Source: Erythrocercus mccallii
Lineage: Eukaryota; Chordata; Aves; Passeriformes; Dicruridae
Assembly (NCBI GenBank): GCA_013397435.1
Contig: VZRG01000734.1
Span: 124,001 to 188,000 of the forward strand
Direction of reading: 5' to 3'
Length of the DNA stretch: 64,000 bases
Shown here one piece after another: positions 42,501 through 56,545 of the stretch. Numbering within the stretch: position 1 is the stretch's first letter; the number at the start of each line of letters is the position of its first letter. A program made the position numbers and the translations under genes. The notes beneath the pieces were generated by a model. The model was not told the DNA's origin, did no database searches, and saw only the letters and a program-made list of their open reading frames with translations.

Positions 42501-45500
42501 AAATAATGACACTGACACCTTCTGCCTGCCCACAGAGCCATGGCAGCATTATCCCACAGGGAGCCTGAGCTCACGCCTGCTTTGAATTACTGCCCCAGAT
42601 CCCATCCTGATGCACTAATGGCTCACCAGGGCACAGCAGCTGAGGTCCAGCTGGCAGCCTGGCCTATAAGCAGTAGGAAATAGTGAATAGGATATTAAAC
42701 ACCATCACGGGGCGAAGGGAGAGCAATGATTTAAAGAATGGGATGGATGATAAGATGGTATTGTGAGGGTTTTTTCACCACTGAAGACCCAAGTAAGGAT
42801 CCATGCTGGTTCCTGCAGCACCCTCTGCTCAGCTCCAGCATCAGCCCAGGGTCGCTGCAATTATTTTCACAGAGGAAGTGTACACAAACATTGCTTTCTT
42901 CAGACTACAGAAAGGAAAAGGAAGTTGTGTTCACCCTCAGTGCAGCAGGAAGTGGTCAGAAATACACTCTGCACTCACATTCAGGGGCTGTTTGCTCATA
43001 TTTTTGGTTGCCACCCTCCTTTCTGCGCTGGATGGGTTGGTGTGGGAGGCTGTCACGGGTTGTGATTTCACTGAACAAACACCAGCATGGCCATATTCCA
43101 CCAGCTCTCAAGAGGTATTTTCTATCTCTTCAACACCCACCTTTGCTACCCAGCACACCATAGCAGGGTTAGTGCTGAGTATCACACTGGTGCTCCTGGA
43201 TGGCCCTTGTGTTTCTGAACAAAACACCACAGCACCTTCCCCTCCAGCCACATTTAATTCTGCTGATCCAAACATGGCTCCACCCAGGAGCTCCATGGGT
43301 AACATGCACTAAAAGGATCTCTCCTATCCTCCTGTCTAGCTGCACCAGACCTGCTCTTACTGCTACCATCCCTGCTCCTTCTTCCACCACCCCGATTCCC
43401 TCCAACCTTCTCCCCCCTTCCAGGGGCTGCCAAAGACCCTCTTCCCCACCAACTCACATTTTTCTCCCCAGTCCTTTCCCTTTTATCCTGTATTACAGGC
43501 CACACTGGAAGAAGTTTAACATCCCTGAGGGCATTAAAGGGAGCTTCGGCATGAACTCAGGTGCACTGGGGAAACTGGGGCAGAACTTAAAGTTATAAAA
43601 CAGTTTCCTCCACTCTCACCAGTGCCAGTGCAACCTGCCATGGCACAGCCAGGACACTGCTGGCCCCCAACCAGCTGACAAGACAACAACAAAAAGCTTC
43701 CAACTGTTTTAACATTGCAGTATTTTTAAATAAATGAAGAGCCAATGAAGACAAAATATTTTCTTTAGTAGGGATAAAGTATATGCAGAAAATGGTGGTT
43801 TAAATTTCTCCCTATTAAAATAAATTGTACATGGGGCTAGTGGTGCTTTCTGGATAAACTACTGGCCTTATATACAAAATTTAGTATTCCATTGATACTT
43901 ATTTTACGAGTTAGGTCTCAAAATAACCCCTATTCTATTCAAAGTGTGTGCTTGTGTGTATACACGCAAACCCCCAGCAATATAATGGTGGTAGGAACAA
44001 CCACATGTTCTTTTGGAGAAGCTTTACTTATTTTTCCCTTTTTGTATTTAAATCCTAAATTAAACAGGTGAAGTCACACTGAGCCCAAGAGTGCTTCATC
44101 CAGCTGAATGCTACACAGACTCACAGGGACTCAGTGTAGCTCAGGTATTTATCAAATATCAAAAGCAACAGAAAATTAAGAATAAACCATATTATTCTCA
44201 GTACTTTTGACCCAAAATCAAACGGTCTTGTCTGGTACTGAGGACTAAATGGAGAGCCCCAGCTAAAATTATGCTGCTAAAGGGCTGCAAGTCCCACAGT
44301 CACAATTCCAGACAAGTGAGCCACTCTTTTCACCATGCTGCTGACAGCAGGAGCCACACAACAATATTGCTGAAATCCACATTCATGCAGCACAAGGGAA
44401 TAAAATGACACACAAATCCTCTTTTCTGCAGGCTCTGGTGATATCATTGTTCAGGCTAAAACTGCCATAAGAAGACCCTTCAAATGAGGCCAGGGTGAAA
44501 GCGTGGAGAGTGCAAAAGGCATCGGTGAGCTCACTCAGGTGCCCCAGCCAAGTGGCTCCTGCCAAACCCGCTCTTTGGCCCTCCAGTAAATATATTCTTA
44601 AATCACCTCCTTTGCACTTCGTTCAGGTTCTCTTTCTGTACACACAATCTGAAGGTAAATAGTTGCTTGTTCCTCCCTAATGTGAAAATAATGAACATAC
44701 AAACAAGATCTGAGCAGGCTGACCTAGCTGGGAGGCATTCCTCGCCAGTGTAAACTGAGCAGGGCAAAACAGAAAATAAAAGTAGAGAAATGGGAGCCCT
44801 GGCAGTGGCAAGGAACGTAGTTTAAGAGTGAAAAAGCAAAAAGACAGAAACAAATGTAATGAGCTGGTCTCTGGTTAGGACATCAGTGCACAGCCTGACC
44901 TCTCTCCAGCTTCCCAGCTAAACAAGCTGCAAAAACTCTTTAGAAATGAACTATAACTCCACAACACGGACATTTCATTCTCTTATTCCTAAGCATGGGA
45001 CATGTTTAAAAAGTATCTACCTTACCAGGCTGTGTACCCTGTTCAGCACCCAGGGAAGAAGAAGAGGATCTGCCCTGCACTGCTTCGCAGGCTTTGGTTC
45101 ACTGCCTTGGCTTTGAAGCGCCTGCGTTGAGCATGGACCTCACTGGCGTCACTGTCACATGGATTTGCCATTTCCCAGGCGTTTTACCTGCTGACATTAT
45201 GACCGCAAGCGTGTTTGTTTTACTGAACCATGCTCCTACTCTTAAGCTACCATCCAATTACTGTTCCCAATTACTCGGTGCTCGAGAGCCAACATTAATT
45301 ACAGATACCCTGCAAACGAGGCTGCTGTCTGCTGAACTGCACAGAGCTGGAGCATCCAGGACCAGTCTTTCCTCTGGGAGAAGAAACAGAGATTCCTCTC
45401 TCAATGGTGGATTAACAGTCCTGAGCATGAAGGGCAGGTTTGATGAAATAGACGATGAGCATAGTAGCCTCAATGTCCACGTTTCAGCAGCCCTCTGGAT

Positions 45501-48500
45501 TCCCCAAGTAGTCACAGCAATAATACCCATTCTTCCCGTTATGGGATTCAACAAAACACAGCACCAGTTCAAGCCTGGAGATGTTAACCCAGAAATCTCC
45601 AGGATTAAGGCACACACCAGCAACAGCAGTCAGTTCTGTATAAATGCCCATGAGTTTTAAGCGCCTTTGGCAAAGCACTCAAAACCAGGAGGATGAAGAC
45701 CCCGAAGTCTATGGGAGAAATGCCTGAATACCGTGGCTCTTCAAGCACAGTTCACTTTATACCAAGAACTGGGCTTCAGGCATTAACAAGAGACCTGTAA
45801 GGTTAAGACCCAAAACAACTCCCTGTGCAGAGCGCAGGGACACAGGAGGACAGCATGAGCCTTCAGGAAAGGCACAGAATGCCCATTTGCCTTCATACAG
45901 TGGCCTCTGCAGACAGCAGCATAACAAGTTATTTTGCAACTTGCATTGCTCAGATTTAATAATCGCCCTAGTGCAAGACACCCTCCTGTTGGATTTGGAG
46001 AAAGATCTCGTAAACTCTGGCCTCTTTTTTTCCTTTCTGCAAATAGATCTCTATTGCACAATGCAATGACACGGTGCCACTTGCATGAAACAGTGACATG
46101 CCAGAAGAAAACAGCACTTCACCATGACTATCTACTTACTTTTTAATTGAATATTATATATTTTTTTCTCAAAAATGTGTTTCTCTTTGCATGGTCCAGT
46201 GCACTTTCAAAGTGTTTCACCAACAGCACTGCAGAACTCAGTCCTGACAACAACAAGGATGATCAGTGCTAGACTTCTAAATACAAGAGGAAAAATAAAA
46301 AGGTGAGTAACTCTTCTCACTTCTGCTCCTAGACCTTGCCAAACGCAGCTTTTGAGAAAAATCCATCTTGTGTCACTGGGGCAGGGAACACCATGGTGGC
46401 TTGAACTGCTCACACCAGGGGAGTGCACACATGCCTGCATGGGGACAAGAGGGAACACGTCCCACATCTGGGACAGCATCAGTCAAGTACTGTGGAGCAG
46501 CAGAACATGCTTCTATAACCCACAACATATTTCATATTAAGAGCAGCAATTAAATCAATTATTGGTCACCCAGTGAGCTGCTACTTTACTGAAGTTCATT
46601 TAAAGCAGCAAAACCAACTTCCAGCACAGTTTAAAATAAGAAGGTGCCACACAAGCATATACATGCTCATGCCACTGGAAAATCGGGAATGGCTGCATAG
46701 GCTTCTGCAGCAGGTGGCTTATACCAAACACTTCATTAGTACCAGATGGGCAGGTCTCAGATTTCAGATGAAACACACACATCCCCATTTACAATGATTC
46801 AACCCAAAAAAGCCAGTCCTCCAACTGTGGATGTGCAAGTGCCACATCCATTTTTCTCTGCAGTAAGTGCAGATCACATGTATGATCACTGCAAAAGGCG
46901 GAAGGGACGGTGCTTGGTATCACACTGGCTAATTACTTGTGTGACAAATTATCAACTTAAAAATCAAATATCTGCACCGCTCCATCCAAGCTGAATTTCT
47001 TTCCAATTTGCAATTTTTTTTTAATCTGCATTTTAAAAAAAAATATAATTAACTGCTTGGAGTAGCAAAGACACTATTTTTTTAAACACAGCAACAGATT
47101 TCAAGCCTAATTCCCAAAGCACCATCAAAGAGCTCCTCACTGCTGATACCAAGAGGTCTGGATCTTTTCATGTCTGGGAATCAATTCTTAATTTTAAGTT
47201 TTCACAAAGCCTGTTTTCTTGTTTTCAAGAAACGTGCCCCGTCCTGAGCTTTAATGACTCATCCCAGACATCTCTGACCTGCAGCACCTGATCTGACTGC
47301 ACCCATGAAATACCTTTAGACTAGGCAAAAGCATAGTCCATGGGTGGGAAAGCAGGACAAAGAGATTAACTTGGAAGAACAGACAAAAACTACACGTTCC
47401 CCTGTCGCTGTTTCTTCTGGAGACGTGGAACTGAGCAACTGCTGGTCTTGGCTGACACAGGGATGTTGAGATGATGCGCAATCTTGTGAGGTGCAGCCAG
47501 CTGCATGTCTGCTCTGTTTTCCTTAATCCCAAACACTCTTGCTCCAACAGCAAAGCTCTGGCAATGTTTTACAACAGAGAGGCTTGTGCTTTTCTCTCTC
47601 TACTTGTTTTTTGTTTTAAAGAAATGTCTCAAAATATTTTCTCAGGGAGTGTTTCTCCTGAAGGGAGTTGGGGAAAAACACAAGCAGACACTTGAGGTAG
47701 ACAGGAACCACCCACTAACAAACCTCACGTTTCAGAGGTGCACAGCTGCAGCTCCAGTTGATGTTCTCTCCCCTCCAGTCTAGAAAATTTATTAGAACAA
47801 GTGCTTTAGTGAAAAAACGAATGTTCTTCACCAATCCATACTATAGTGTTTTTCTAGTGGTAAAGCTGAAGTGCTATGAAAGTTACAATTTAATCAAACC
47901 TCAGTTTCAGTATAATTCATCACTCCTTGGTTTTCTGCCACAGTCAGAAGTTTCAGAAGGTTAACCTGTTTCCAAAACAAGCAGAATCTATCAACAAATT
48001 TTCAGCTGATTTTGTAGTTAATACATCAAAAGGGCAGAGCTCTTTGTTTCCTTACACTTCTGTTTTCAAAGGGCAGGCAGGGTGTGGTACCTCTGCACAG
48101 CAAAACCAGCTTTTTGCATCTGCTCCTACCACAGGAGTGATTTACAACTGTTTGTGCTGAGAAATCATGAGAAATGGTTAATGTACAACCGCTTACCCAG
48201 GAGCATCAGCCCAGCAAACAAAGCCAACCCCGTAACCAGGTTAGCACCTCACTGAGATGTCAGTAAGCTCCGTGCACACCTTTCAACCTCCTGAACCTGT
48301 GTGTGATGGAGCTGCAGGCACAGGCTGTTGGCACCTCTCCTTCACCTGGGTCTGCAGAGAACCTTACCACTGGCACAGATGCAACTGTGCATCTACCTCA
48401 AAACAAGGAGAAAAAAGTTTAATTCCACTCTATTTGCATATGCTGTATATAATATAATGTATTTGCATTCCCAGATAGCCAGCCTTTGCTGTGATTAGCA

Positions 48501-50904
48501 CTGTGCAGATCAAACCCACCAGTGCAATAACCAAGCAATGTTCATGCTGTAGAGTCCAGCTCAATTATAAAAAGAAATAAACCTGCAAAAAAAGCATCAC
48601 AGTGAAATACCAAATTTCTCTGTAATTGCAAACCTCCTTGCTTTGTGAATTCATCCTGCATGCCCATTATCTATCTACTCCCATTCCTGCCTCCGGAGGC
48701 AGGCAGGCAAGTAACACTAACAGATTCAGTTTCCTTGAGTGCTCCCTCTCGATTCATCATGCAACAGGGACTCTTTTTTAATAAATCACGTCTTTGCAAA
48801 AGGAATATCACCACACGTCATCATCAGGGTAGACGAAGAGAGTCAATCATCACTTTTAAATAAGCCAAGAGCAGCACCTGCAAAATATGAAACCACTAAC
48901 ATTGTCCGTGCCACTGCTAGTTTCCCCACCGGCATCCTATGGGTGTTTGCAGGTGGGAGGAAGAGCACCTGAACCAAGAAGAGGAATGTTTTCTGCATTG
49001 GTGCCCCAAAACTGAGAAGATGGGAGACAGCAGCTATTCAAAGCATCTTGCTTCAGAAAAAAACCAAAAAAACTTGCTTCAGTGTGTAAACAGAAGAAAA
49101 AAGGTCATTTTTTGAGATGAACATGCTTAGACATCACGAGTCCCTTGGGTTCTTGTTATCAAGGGGATGAAGCACCCCAAACCTCACTGCAGAGATGGGC
49201 AGGGATGAGGTCCTGCACCAGGATGGGCAGAAGAGCTGCTCTGACCTCATTAACCAACCCCAGCTTTATTCCACTATTTCCTGGAGGAGCAAAGGAAAGA
49301 GCAGAGACAGGTGGGAACAAACAAACTGATACTTCCACCCACAAACAAAGGAAGTGTTTTTTGAAGGCAGTATCTAGGTAGACCTGATGGAAATAACAGC
49401 AGCAGTTACAACAACAACAACAAAAAAATCCTTCAGAAGTCTGAAGAAACTATGGTACTCACTAGAAGCAGTATCAGAGGAATTCAGCACGTGGCCATTT
49501 CCCCCCACTATCACCAGCATACCCTTCCCATGTTGATGGAGTTGCTCCCACTGCAGATAAACTCCCTTCTCCAGGGCCATCTGACAGTATTAAATTTTTC
49601 TGAAAGCCCTGAAGAATGAAGTCAGCTCATCAATGTGAGTCAGCAAATTCATATGTCTGCAAGACCCCTTTTCCATTGTGTTTAAACACCTGGGGAGGCC
49701 TGGCTGCACATGAAAATCCATGGAAAAGCAATACATATGTATCCTACATTCTTGCCCTTCCAAAACAGTTCCTCCTTCTTGATGTTCCCCCTCTTCAACA
49801 AAGTGTGGGGGTCCTTAAACCCTTTTGACTAGAAATACATGTAAACAGGTGAAAACTCTCATTTTCTCTGCATCTGAACTCTTCTCCAGGCCCCAAAACC
49901 TTCCAGCTTTTCTTGATGAAAGTTATTCCCGCAGCTGGACCAGGCAGTCCACACTGAGTTTATCATGTTGCTACTTCATGTGCATATTCACCAAGATTCT
50001 CATGAGCTTCTTACCACACACACTCAACTTTCAAGTTGGCAGTAGGTGATAAAAAAGTAGCAATATCAGCATCAGCCTCCACCAATCCCAGGAGGAATGG
50101 AGGGACATGGGAGCAGTGCTGGTACTTCCCAGGAAGAGGGATGGAGGGACACCAGGGAAGTGCCTGGTACTCATCCCACCTGGTTTCTCCCTGCTCAAGT
50201 TGTAATATATGCTACTAAGGGTCCTAAAAATGCTGTTTTCTTGCAAGGAATGTGACCCCTTCCTCCTACAAGCTATAGGGATCTGCCTTCTGGTCTGTGT
50301 CAGTCTTACATGACAAATGGCCTTTTTACTGCCTCTATACCCTTACACATACTCATGCAGGAGAAAAAGGGATGCTGGCTAGGTGACTTCGTTTGACTTC
50401 AGACCAACAGCCACCCCCCACAATTTAAACACACAATTTCCATCTTGCCTGTCAATTCACTGCCAACCAACAGTTGTAAAACAGGTATTTAGGCCAGAAA
50501 ACTTTGGCCCAATGCTGGATTTCAAGACTTTTCAGACCAAATGAGCAGCTTTTTCATGGGACATGAAGGACAGGAGGACTCCCTTGTACCAGGAGGATAA
50601 CGGCTCACAAATGCTCTCCTCGCAGGGGTTGCGTTCCTGGAGGGTCCCATAGGCTTGTGTCTGATGTACATGTCAAGGTAACAACGCCAGGATACGTGTC
50701 TTTACCAACAGGACTAAAACACTATGCACACACAAAATCCAGTATTTGAAGGACACACCAGCAGTTTTTGTTTGGGGACTTTTTTGCCAGTCTGCAAAAT
50801 GTCACCCTGAGCTGCCTCTGCACTGACTAAAATTTGCATTTTCCCATAAAGCCCCAGGGCATCCTGCTCTCCTCTGGCCCTCATATTAAGAAGGGAAATC
50901 AGTG
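39571..50904 (-). other. EPB41 intron 1, long repeat-poor segment
   Basis: About 11 kb has no recognised CR1, LTR or exon. Open frames of up to 188 codons (45,094-45,660) occur on the plus strand. They match no known domain and show no splice or start context, so they are not called. AT-rich patches with TAATTA words occur near 41.94-42.0 and 45.25-45.3 kb. Confidence 0.55.
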
Positions 50905-51148
50905 ATATACATTTAGGTGAGATACCAGGAAAAGTTTCTTCCCCCAGAGGGTGGTCGGGCACTGACCAGACTCCCTATGGAATGGTCAGAGCCCCGAGGC
51001 TGCCAGAGCTTCAAGAGCATTTGAACAATGGACAACCCTCTCAAGGATGCACAGGGTAGGATTGTTGGGGTGTCCTGTGCAGGGCCAGGAGCTGGACTTG
51101 ATGATCCTTGTGGGTCCCTTCCAACTCAGGAGACTATACGACATTGGT
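50905..51148 (+). repeat. CR1 LINE 3' fragment, second subfamily
   Basis: AAAAGTTTCTTCCCCCAGAG, then GTGTCCTGTGCAGGGCCAGG, ending TTGATGATCCTTGTGGGTCC and CTTCCAACTCAGGA. It is the same subfamily as the copy at 11.7 kb, in the opposite orientation. Confidence 0.9.
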
Positions 51149-54100
51149 TTTGGGGACCTCTTATCCATTGGTTCAGGACCTGGAAGACAGCATGCAAGGC
51201 AAGGCTGCAGGAGGAAACAAATTTGCTGGCTAGGGCAGCTGAAGCTGGACCTGAAGGATTTTTATCTTTCCATGAACCAGCCTCTGCCCAATGACAAATG
51301 ACTCCTAAAACTTTGCAGGAATGGTTACCAGCTGTATGTTTGTCATTTTCCAAGTGCCTGGCTCAAGGCAGGCAGCTCACAGAGGCAGAAATCAGGGCTG
51401 GAACACAAAACATTCCATCATGCTCCATGTCAATGGGATACAACCAAACAACCCTTCAGGCCACCCTGGAGCATCCAGACCATCTCATGAGTGAATTGCA
51501 AAGACTAGCTCATGCTTTTGATTCATTTGCACACAGGCATTGCAGATTAATTCAGGTAGGAATTATTAATCCTGTCTTCTGAGCAGAGTTTGAATAACAG
51601 GGAAAAAATACAGCTTGGAACCCTGGACACAATGGGATGGGACTGCCCCCACTTACACCTTGCTCACTCTCATATTCAGTGATACACATGCCCTAAGGGT
51701 CAAAAGTCCATATCACACTCCAAGGCCACATCAACACAGGAAGGCAAGGAGATGCTGTGGCACCAGCAGCAGCACACACCATCCATCTTCCACCTCCAAG
51801 GGTTTGGCTCTGCAATTCTACTATAAAGCCACGTGAGCAGCTTAGTTATTTATTTAACTAAAAGCTTTTAATTATCTCTCTCTCACACACACATTCCATG
51901 GGGCGGGGAAGGAGCAGAATAATCAGCCTACAACCAGTGACTGGAGGGTTCAAAGGAATTGCGGTTTTCACAGAAACAGCTAATGAGCCCAATTCTTCTT
52001 CCGCTGTTTTCAAAGCGTACTCCCATCCCCAAGCTCCAGCCACGGCACGTTTTGCTGTGGTTACATCTCAGGCTGAGCTGATCCCTGTAAGGATGACTCA
52101 ATTTTGACAAAGCAAAGGATCCTCCACAGGTCTGGGCTCCAGAGGAGGGTTATTCCATGGTGTGACCCTGTCTGAAAGCCAGGTTGACATCCCATGGCAC
52201 TCACCCTCACCAGCAGGTGGACTGGGCTGCTCCCCAAAAATATACATGTGGGAGGGAAGCACCCAGTGCTGTGGCCATGGCCACACAACCAGGCAGCCGT
52301 GGAGCTCTCCCAACGCCTGCAAAAAGAAACACACACCTGAGCTGCCTATCTTCCTACATCTTTTAGATTCTGCATTGAGATTAGGGAGATACAAAATTCT
52401 CAGTCCCCTCCAAAAGCACCAGAGTTCAAGTGCTGTGAGACTTTATAAATTATAAATTACAAAGCATTGCTGTCGACATTTGCTCTGAGCACAGCAGCTA
52501 AAGCAAGCTGGCATGAGAATTTGTTTAAAAATCTTGGATCAGAAATGCAGCAGGGTCTGGAGGACCATGCCCTGGAAGAGTACAATTGCTTGAACACACC
52601 CCTCAAGCCCACATAATTTCTCTCTCAGTGGAACTGCTTCATTAAAAAAAAAAAAAAAAAAGAAAGAAAGAAAAGAGAAAGATTTAGTCCATCTACATGG
52701 ATTAATTAAAAGCACTGGCTTTTAATACACAATACGAGTGGCGTTGCACAAGCAGAAATTCACGTAAACAGAAAACAAGCGTAAACAACCGACTGAACGT
52801 AAAGAAACTAGTAATATTAATCTGGATCAAGTACAAGCCATAAACATTCTTACCTAATCCAGCCGATGAACAAAGATAAATCCCTGCTATGCTGCATCCT
52901 ACAGTTCTTTGCAACTTAAGAAACCACAATACTGATCAAAACAGTAGTAGATAAGACATATAAAGGGAAATCTTTACGCATCATTGCCTGCTTCATCTAC
53001 ACAAGATTACAGCAAAAGCCAAGCACCAAGAAAGCAGAATAATCGTTACAAAAGATCCCCAGGCCCAGAACGCAATTTCTACTTCTGATGCAAAGCTTTA
53101 TATTGAACTTCCCCGGAGAAATACATGACAGCAACAAACATAGCTCCAAGCCTGAACAACTTGAGTATCTGCTATTCCTTAATGCTCTAGGAAAATTGTA
53201 CAGAAGTTAGAGGGAAGCCAATAAATCTGCAGTGGAATCTAAAAGTACAAAGTAAGGTTTATGATAGGAAATTATTTGCATCCACAGGGCCGTGGCAGGG
53301 ACCTTCACAATGTCCTGTTAAGGCCCTTAGATTCATCACAGTTTATGCCAGGAATGCAAAAGCAGCTCCAGCAAGTTGAGACACTGACCAGTGTGGCCCA
53401 CCAGTACAGCTCAGCTCTGCCTCCACACCAGAGCCCCACCCATACATGCCTTCATCCACAGAGGGGTGGGAAGATCCCACTAGGGATCCCTGTGGCCTGG
53501 ATACCTGGGGAAAGCCCAGAGCTTTTCCACCCTGCATGATCACAAGATCTCTGAGCATGACCGATTGCTAGGGCTTTTTCCAAGAAATAGGTGAAATATG
53601 GCAGTAAGGGGCTGAAGGAAAATCCACCCAGCAGTGACACAGGTACTGTCAAGGTTCCCCCAAATGAAGAGGCTCTCAGCACACACCCCCTCACTGGGGA
53701 GCACAAGGAAAGATGTTTGAGGAGAAACTCCTAGTCAGATGTTGTGGATACTCAGCCAACACTTCCACTGAACATTCAAGGATGAAGAGCCTGAGGTTCA
53801 CCTGCTGATCCCAAAATTCCAAGATTCCTTTGAGATGCCAAAGAACTGCTGGTGAAAACCTAGTACAGAGACACTGCCTTCCATCAGTAACCCTTTTGTA
53901 CACACAACTTATTCCAGCATATTATATGCAACATTCACAACATCAACATCATCATCATCCACTTATCAATGTATCAAAGCACATGAAGTATCCCAACGTC
54001 CCTGCAAACTACCCCAGCAGAGCAACACTTTGATCTCTACTGAATGAATTTGTGGAGGTGGTTGCTCACTAGATAAGCCACATCCTATCCATAAGCACCA

Positions 54101-55264
54101 GCCTATGTCCCATCCATTCAAATATCTGCTCAAAAAGCAGTAAACAGGGCAGTAGGAGAGACATTGTTTTACCACTTTCTGAAAATCAAATGCTGTCAAA
54201 TGAAAAACACCCATGGACGCTCATGCAGAGCGCACAGGGCCTTGGCAGGGAGATACTGGAACCAGGAGCTGTAGCTTTGGAGTATCATTGCCTGAAGCAT
54301 TTTTAGGCTTTAGGAACATACAATGTTTGGAAACAGGCTGAGAGGAATCCTTATTCCTCAGGATTGCTGCTTTCCCATGAAAAGCTTTGCTTCTGATAAC
54401 ATTTTTTGTTTTAACTTGCAATTGTGAGAGCAGATGAAAACACAGGTAATTCCTGTTCTTGTCATCTAAATTGATACAGGAAATAATGAATGTGTTTTTA
54501 TTAGGAAAAAAAAAAATCATCCCTCTCTGTGTTTCATACAGCTCTAATTGAGTTTTCAAAGTAAGGAGCATGCACTATGTTTATCCTGATATTTACGTTC
54601 TGCAGCAGATTATGTTTGTCCATGGGAATCCCAGAAAATCCTCACCTTCTTTATTAAGGCCATGACAGCAGAGATATGCATAGGACCCCACTGCCTTGTA
54701 AATCCCACCCAATGCTCAAAATTGCCCGAGAACTGCAGAATTTTGCAACTGAAGATGCAAAATGATGTAAAATATAAACATTAAGAGTATCAGCATCACT
54801 GACATGTGACAACCCTTAACAATCACCACAATGCTACAGGAAAATTTTCGATTCATTAAAAATAAAGGAGGACCAGCCATTAAAAAGGAGAAACAACCTA
54901 CTTTGGACCTCCACAAAGCAACCTTTGAAGCAAAGGGAGCAGATCCTGGAGCAGAGACATACAAGTTAGCTAACTGTGAGAGGAACTGCACTCCACAGCA
55001 CCACAGCAGTAGCAGCAGCCAAGGCAGAGCCCCTCCACATCCCTCATCCAGACACAGAATAATCTCTGCCCCATGAGACCTTAGTGAGATTATTTTTACG
55101 TATCTCAACTGTGAGTAAGAATCACTAATTCAAAGACCATCCCTCCAGATCTAGCAAACTAAGGCATGCAAAATCCACCATGTTTGAAAAGCCTCCAAAT
55201 CCTAAATGGAAAGAGCAAGGTAAGGCAAAAATGAGGTTTGTGGTACTGTTCAAAAATAAGATTT
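51149..55264 (-). other. EPB41 intron 1, distal segment
   Basis: A TC/CA simple repeat near 51,874-51,894 and a poly-A/GAAA tract at 52,644-52,680 lie here. Nothing coding was recognised. Confidence 0.55.
52644..52680. repeat. Poly-A followed by (GAAA)n tract
   Basis: About 18 A residues are followed by GAAAGAAAGAAAA. No retroelement body was recognised upstream. Confidence 0.85.
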
Positions 55265-55312
55265 TTTGTGGAATAATTTGGATTGGAAGGGACCTATTTT
55301 ACTTTGCTTCTC
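55265..55312 (-). repeat. Short CR1 LINE 3' remnant
   Basis: GAATAATTTGGATTGGAAGG then GACC is the terminal CR1 word. Too short for subfamily assignment. Confidence 0.55.
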
Positions 55313-56089
55313 CAGTATCTTAATTAAATAAGCACAAAGAATTATAACTGAACCAGCATAGCACCTACCCCAGAATTTGGACAATCTCAAAGAAATTTGC
55401 TCTTCACCACCAAACATGCCATTCTTGAATTACCATTTACACAGCTACAGAGGGAAGAGCTGCCAGACCCTGCCCAAAACCAGCTTCTCCAACCCAGTGC
55501 ACAAACCGTGAACAAGTTCCTTTTCCCCAAAAAACAGGGAAGTGAGGACTTGGGACACTTGCAGTTGCAGCACTCAGAAATGGTCAAGGTGGATTTTAAC
55601 TCATTCCAGACCTTCTGGAGTCACTTTCATTACAAAAGGTGCCTCGCTGGAGACAGGAAATAAAAATATGCCTCGGTGGAAAATCCAGTAAGAGCATCAC
55701 TTCCCAGTGTGCCAAGGTGTCTTCTTGAGCTAGAATTCAGGGGAAAGCAGGATGCACGGACAGGTAAGAGCCCTTGCCTGACTGATGCCAGCCCACAGCA
55801 TCCACATCTGTCCTATGGGTCTGTGGAGCCCGAAGCACCTCCCCGACAGCCCTTCCCCCTCCTCCTGCACAATGGACTCTGGGCAGAGCTGGGGATCCCA
55901 GCTCGGCCACGGCAGCCCAGGCAACCTCGCACCAGCGAAGGGGGACGCTGAGTGCCAGCTCCCCTGAGCTGTGTGTCCCTATCCTGCTATCCCCATTTCT
56001 TGCCTCCTGCAGAATCTGTCTCGGGCTGAGCCTCAGCCTTTTGACTTCCAGTACTCCATGTCGCACACAGCCCCACGGAGCGCTCCTAC

Positions 56090-56545
56090 ACGAGCCGCGC
56101 AAACACACACAGTGCACACACAGATGCACTGGTTTCGGTCAGTGCAAACACGCTGTGCACACACACAGTGCAAACACAGACACGCTGCGCACATACGCAC
56201 AATTCATACGTACACAGAAACACCACGCACACTCACCTGGTGTGCACAGACACGGTGCACACACACGCAGAGCTTGCACACGCACTGCGTGTACATGCAG
56301 TGCTCACACGGGGAGCTCACAGTAGTCGCACCACACACCCCCGATACAAACTACACACACAGCGTGCTTGTGCAGACCACGCGTGCACTCTCCAACACCC
56401 CCCACACACGCACCCTTTACACAGACAGGCACACTGACCGCACACACCCGCTGTGCGGATGCACCTTGCGCCGATGAGCACACGCACTCACAGTGCACAA
56501 ACACAGAGGCGCACAGAGACCGCGGGTACGCACCGACGCGCCGTT
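56090..56545. repeat. Degenerate CA/GTGC-rich tandem array bordering the CpG island
   Basis: About 450 nt is built of variants of CACACACAGTGCACA and CACGCACTGTGC words, grading into CpG-rich sequence. Open frames across it in several frames encode only His/Thr/Cys/Ala-rich low-complexity peptides and are artefacts of the repeat. The alternation of purine and pyrimidine could favour Z-DNA just downstream of the EPB41 first exon. Confidence 0.8.

Noticed and set aside
42738..43598. Cluster of 132-169-codon plus-strand frames
   Set aside because: They overlap in all three frames, have no recognisable domain, and have opposing frames on the minus strand. This is typical of stop-poor intron sequence.
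56041..56477. Several overlapping His/Thr/Cys-rich open frames
   Set aside because: They are translations of the degenerate CA/GTGC tandem array in different frames.
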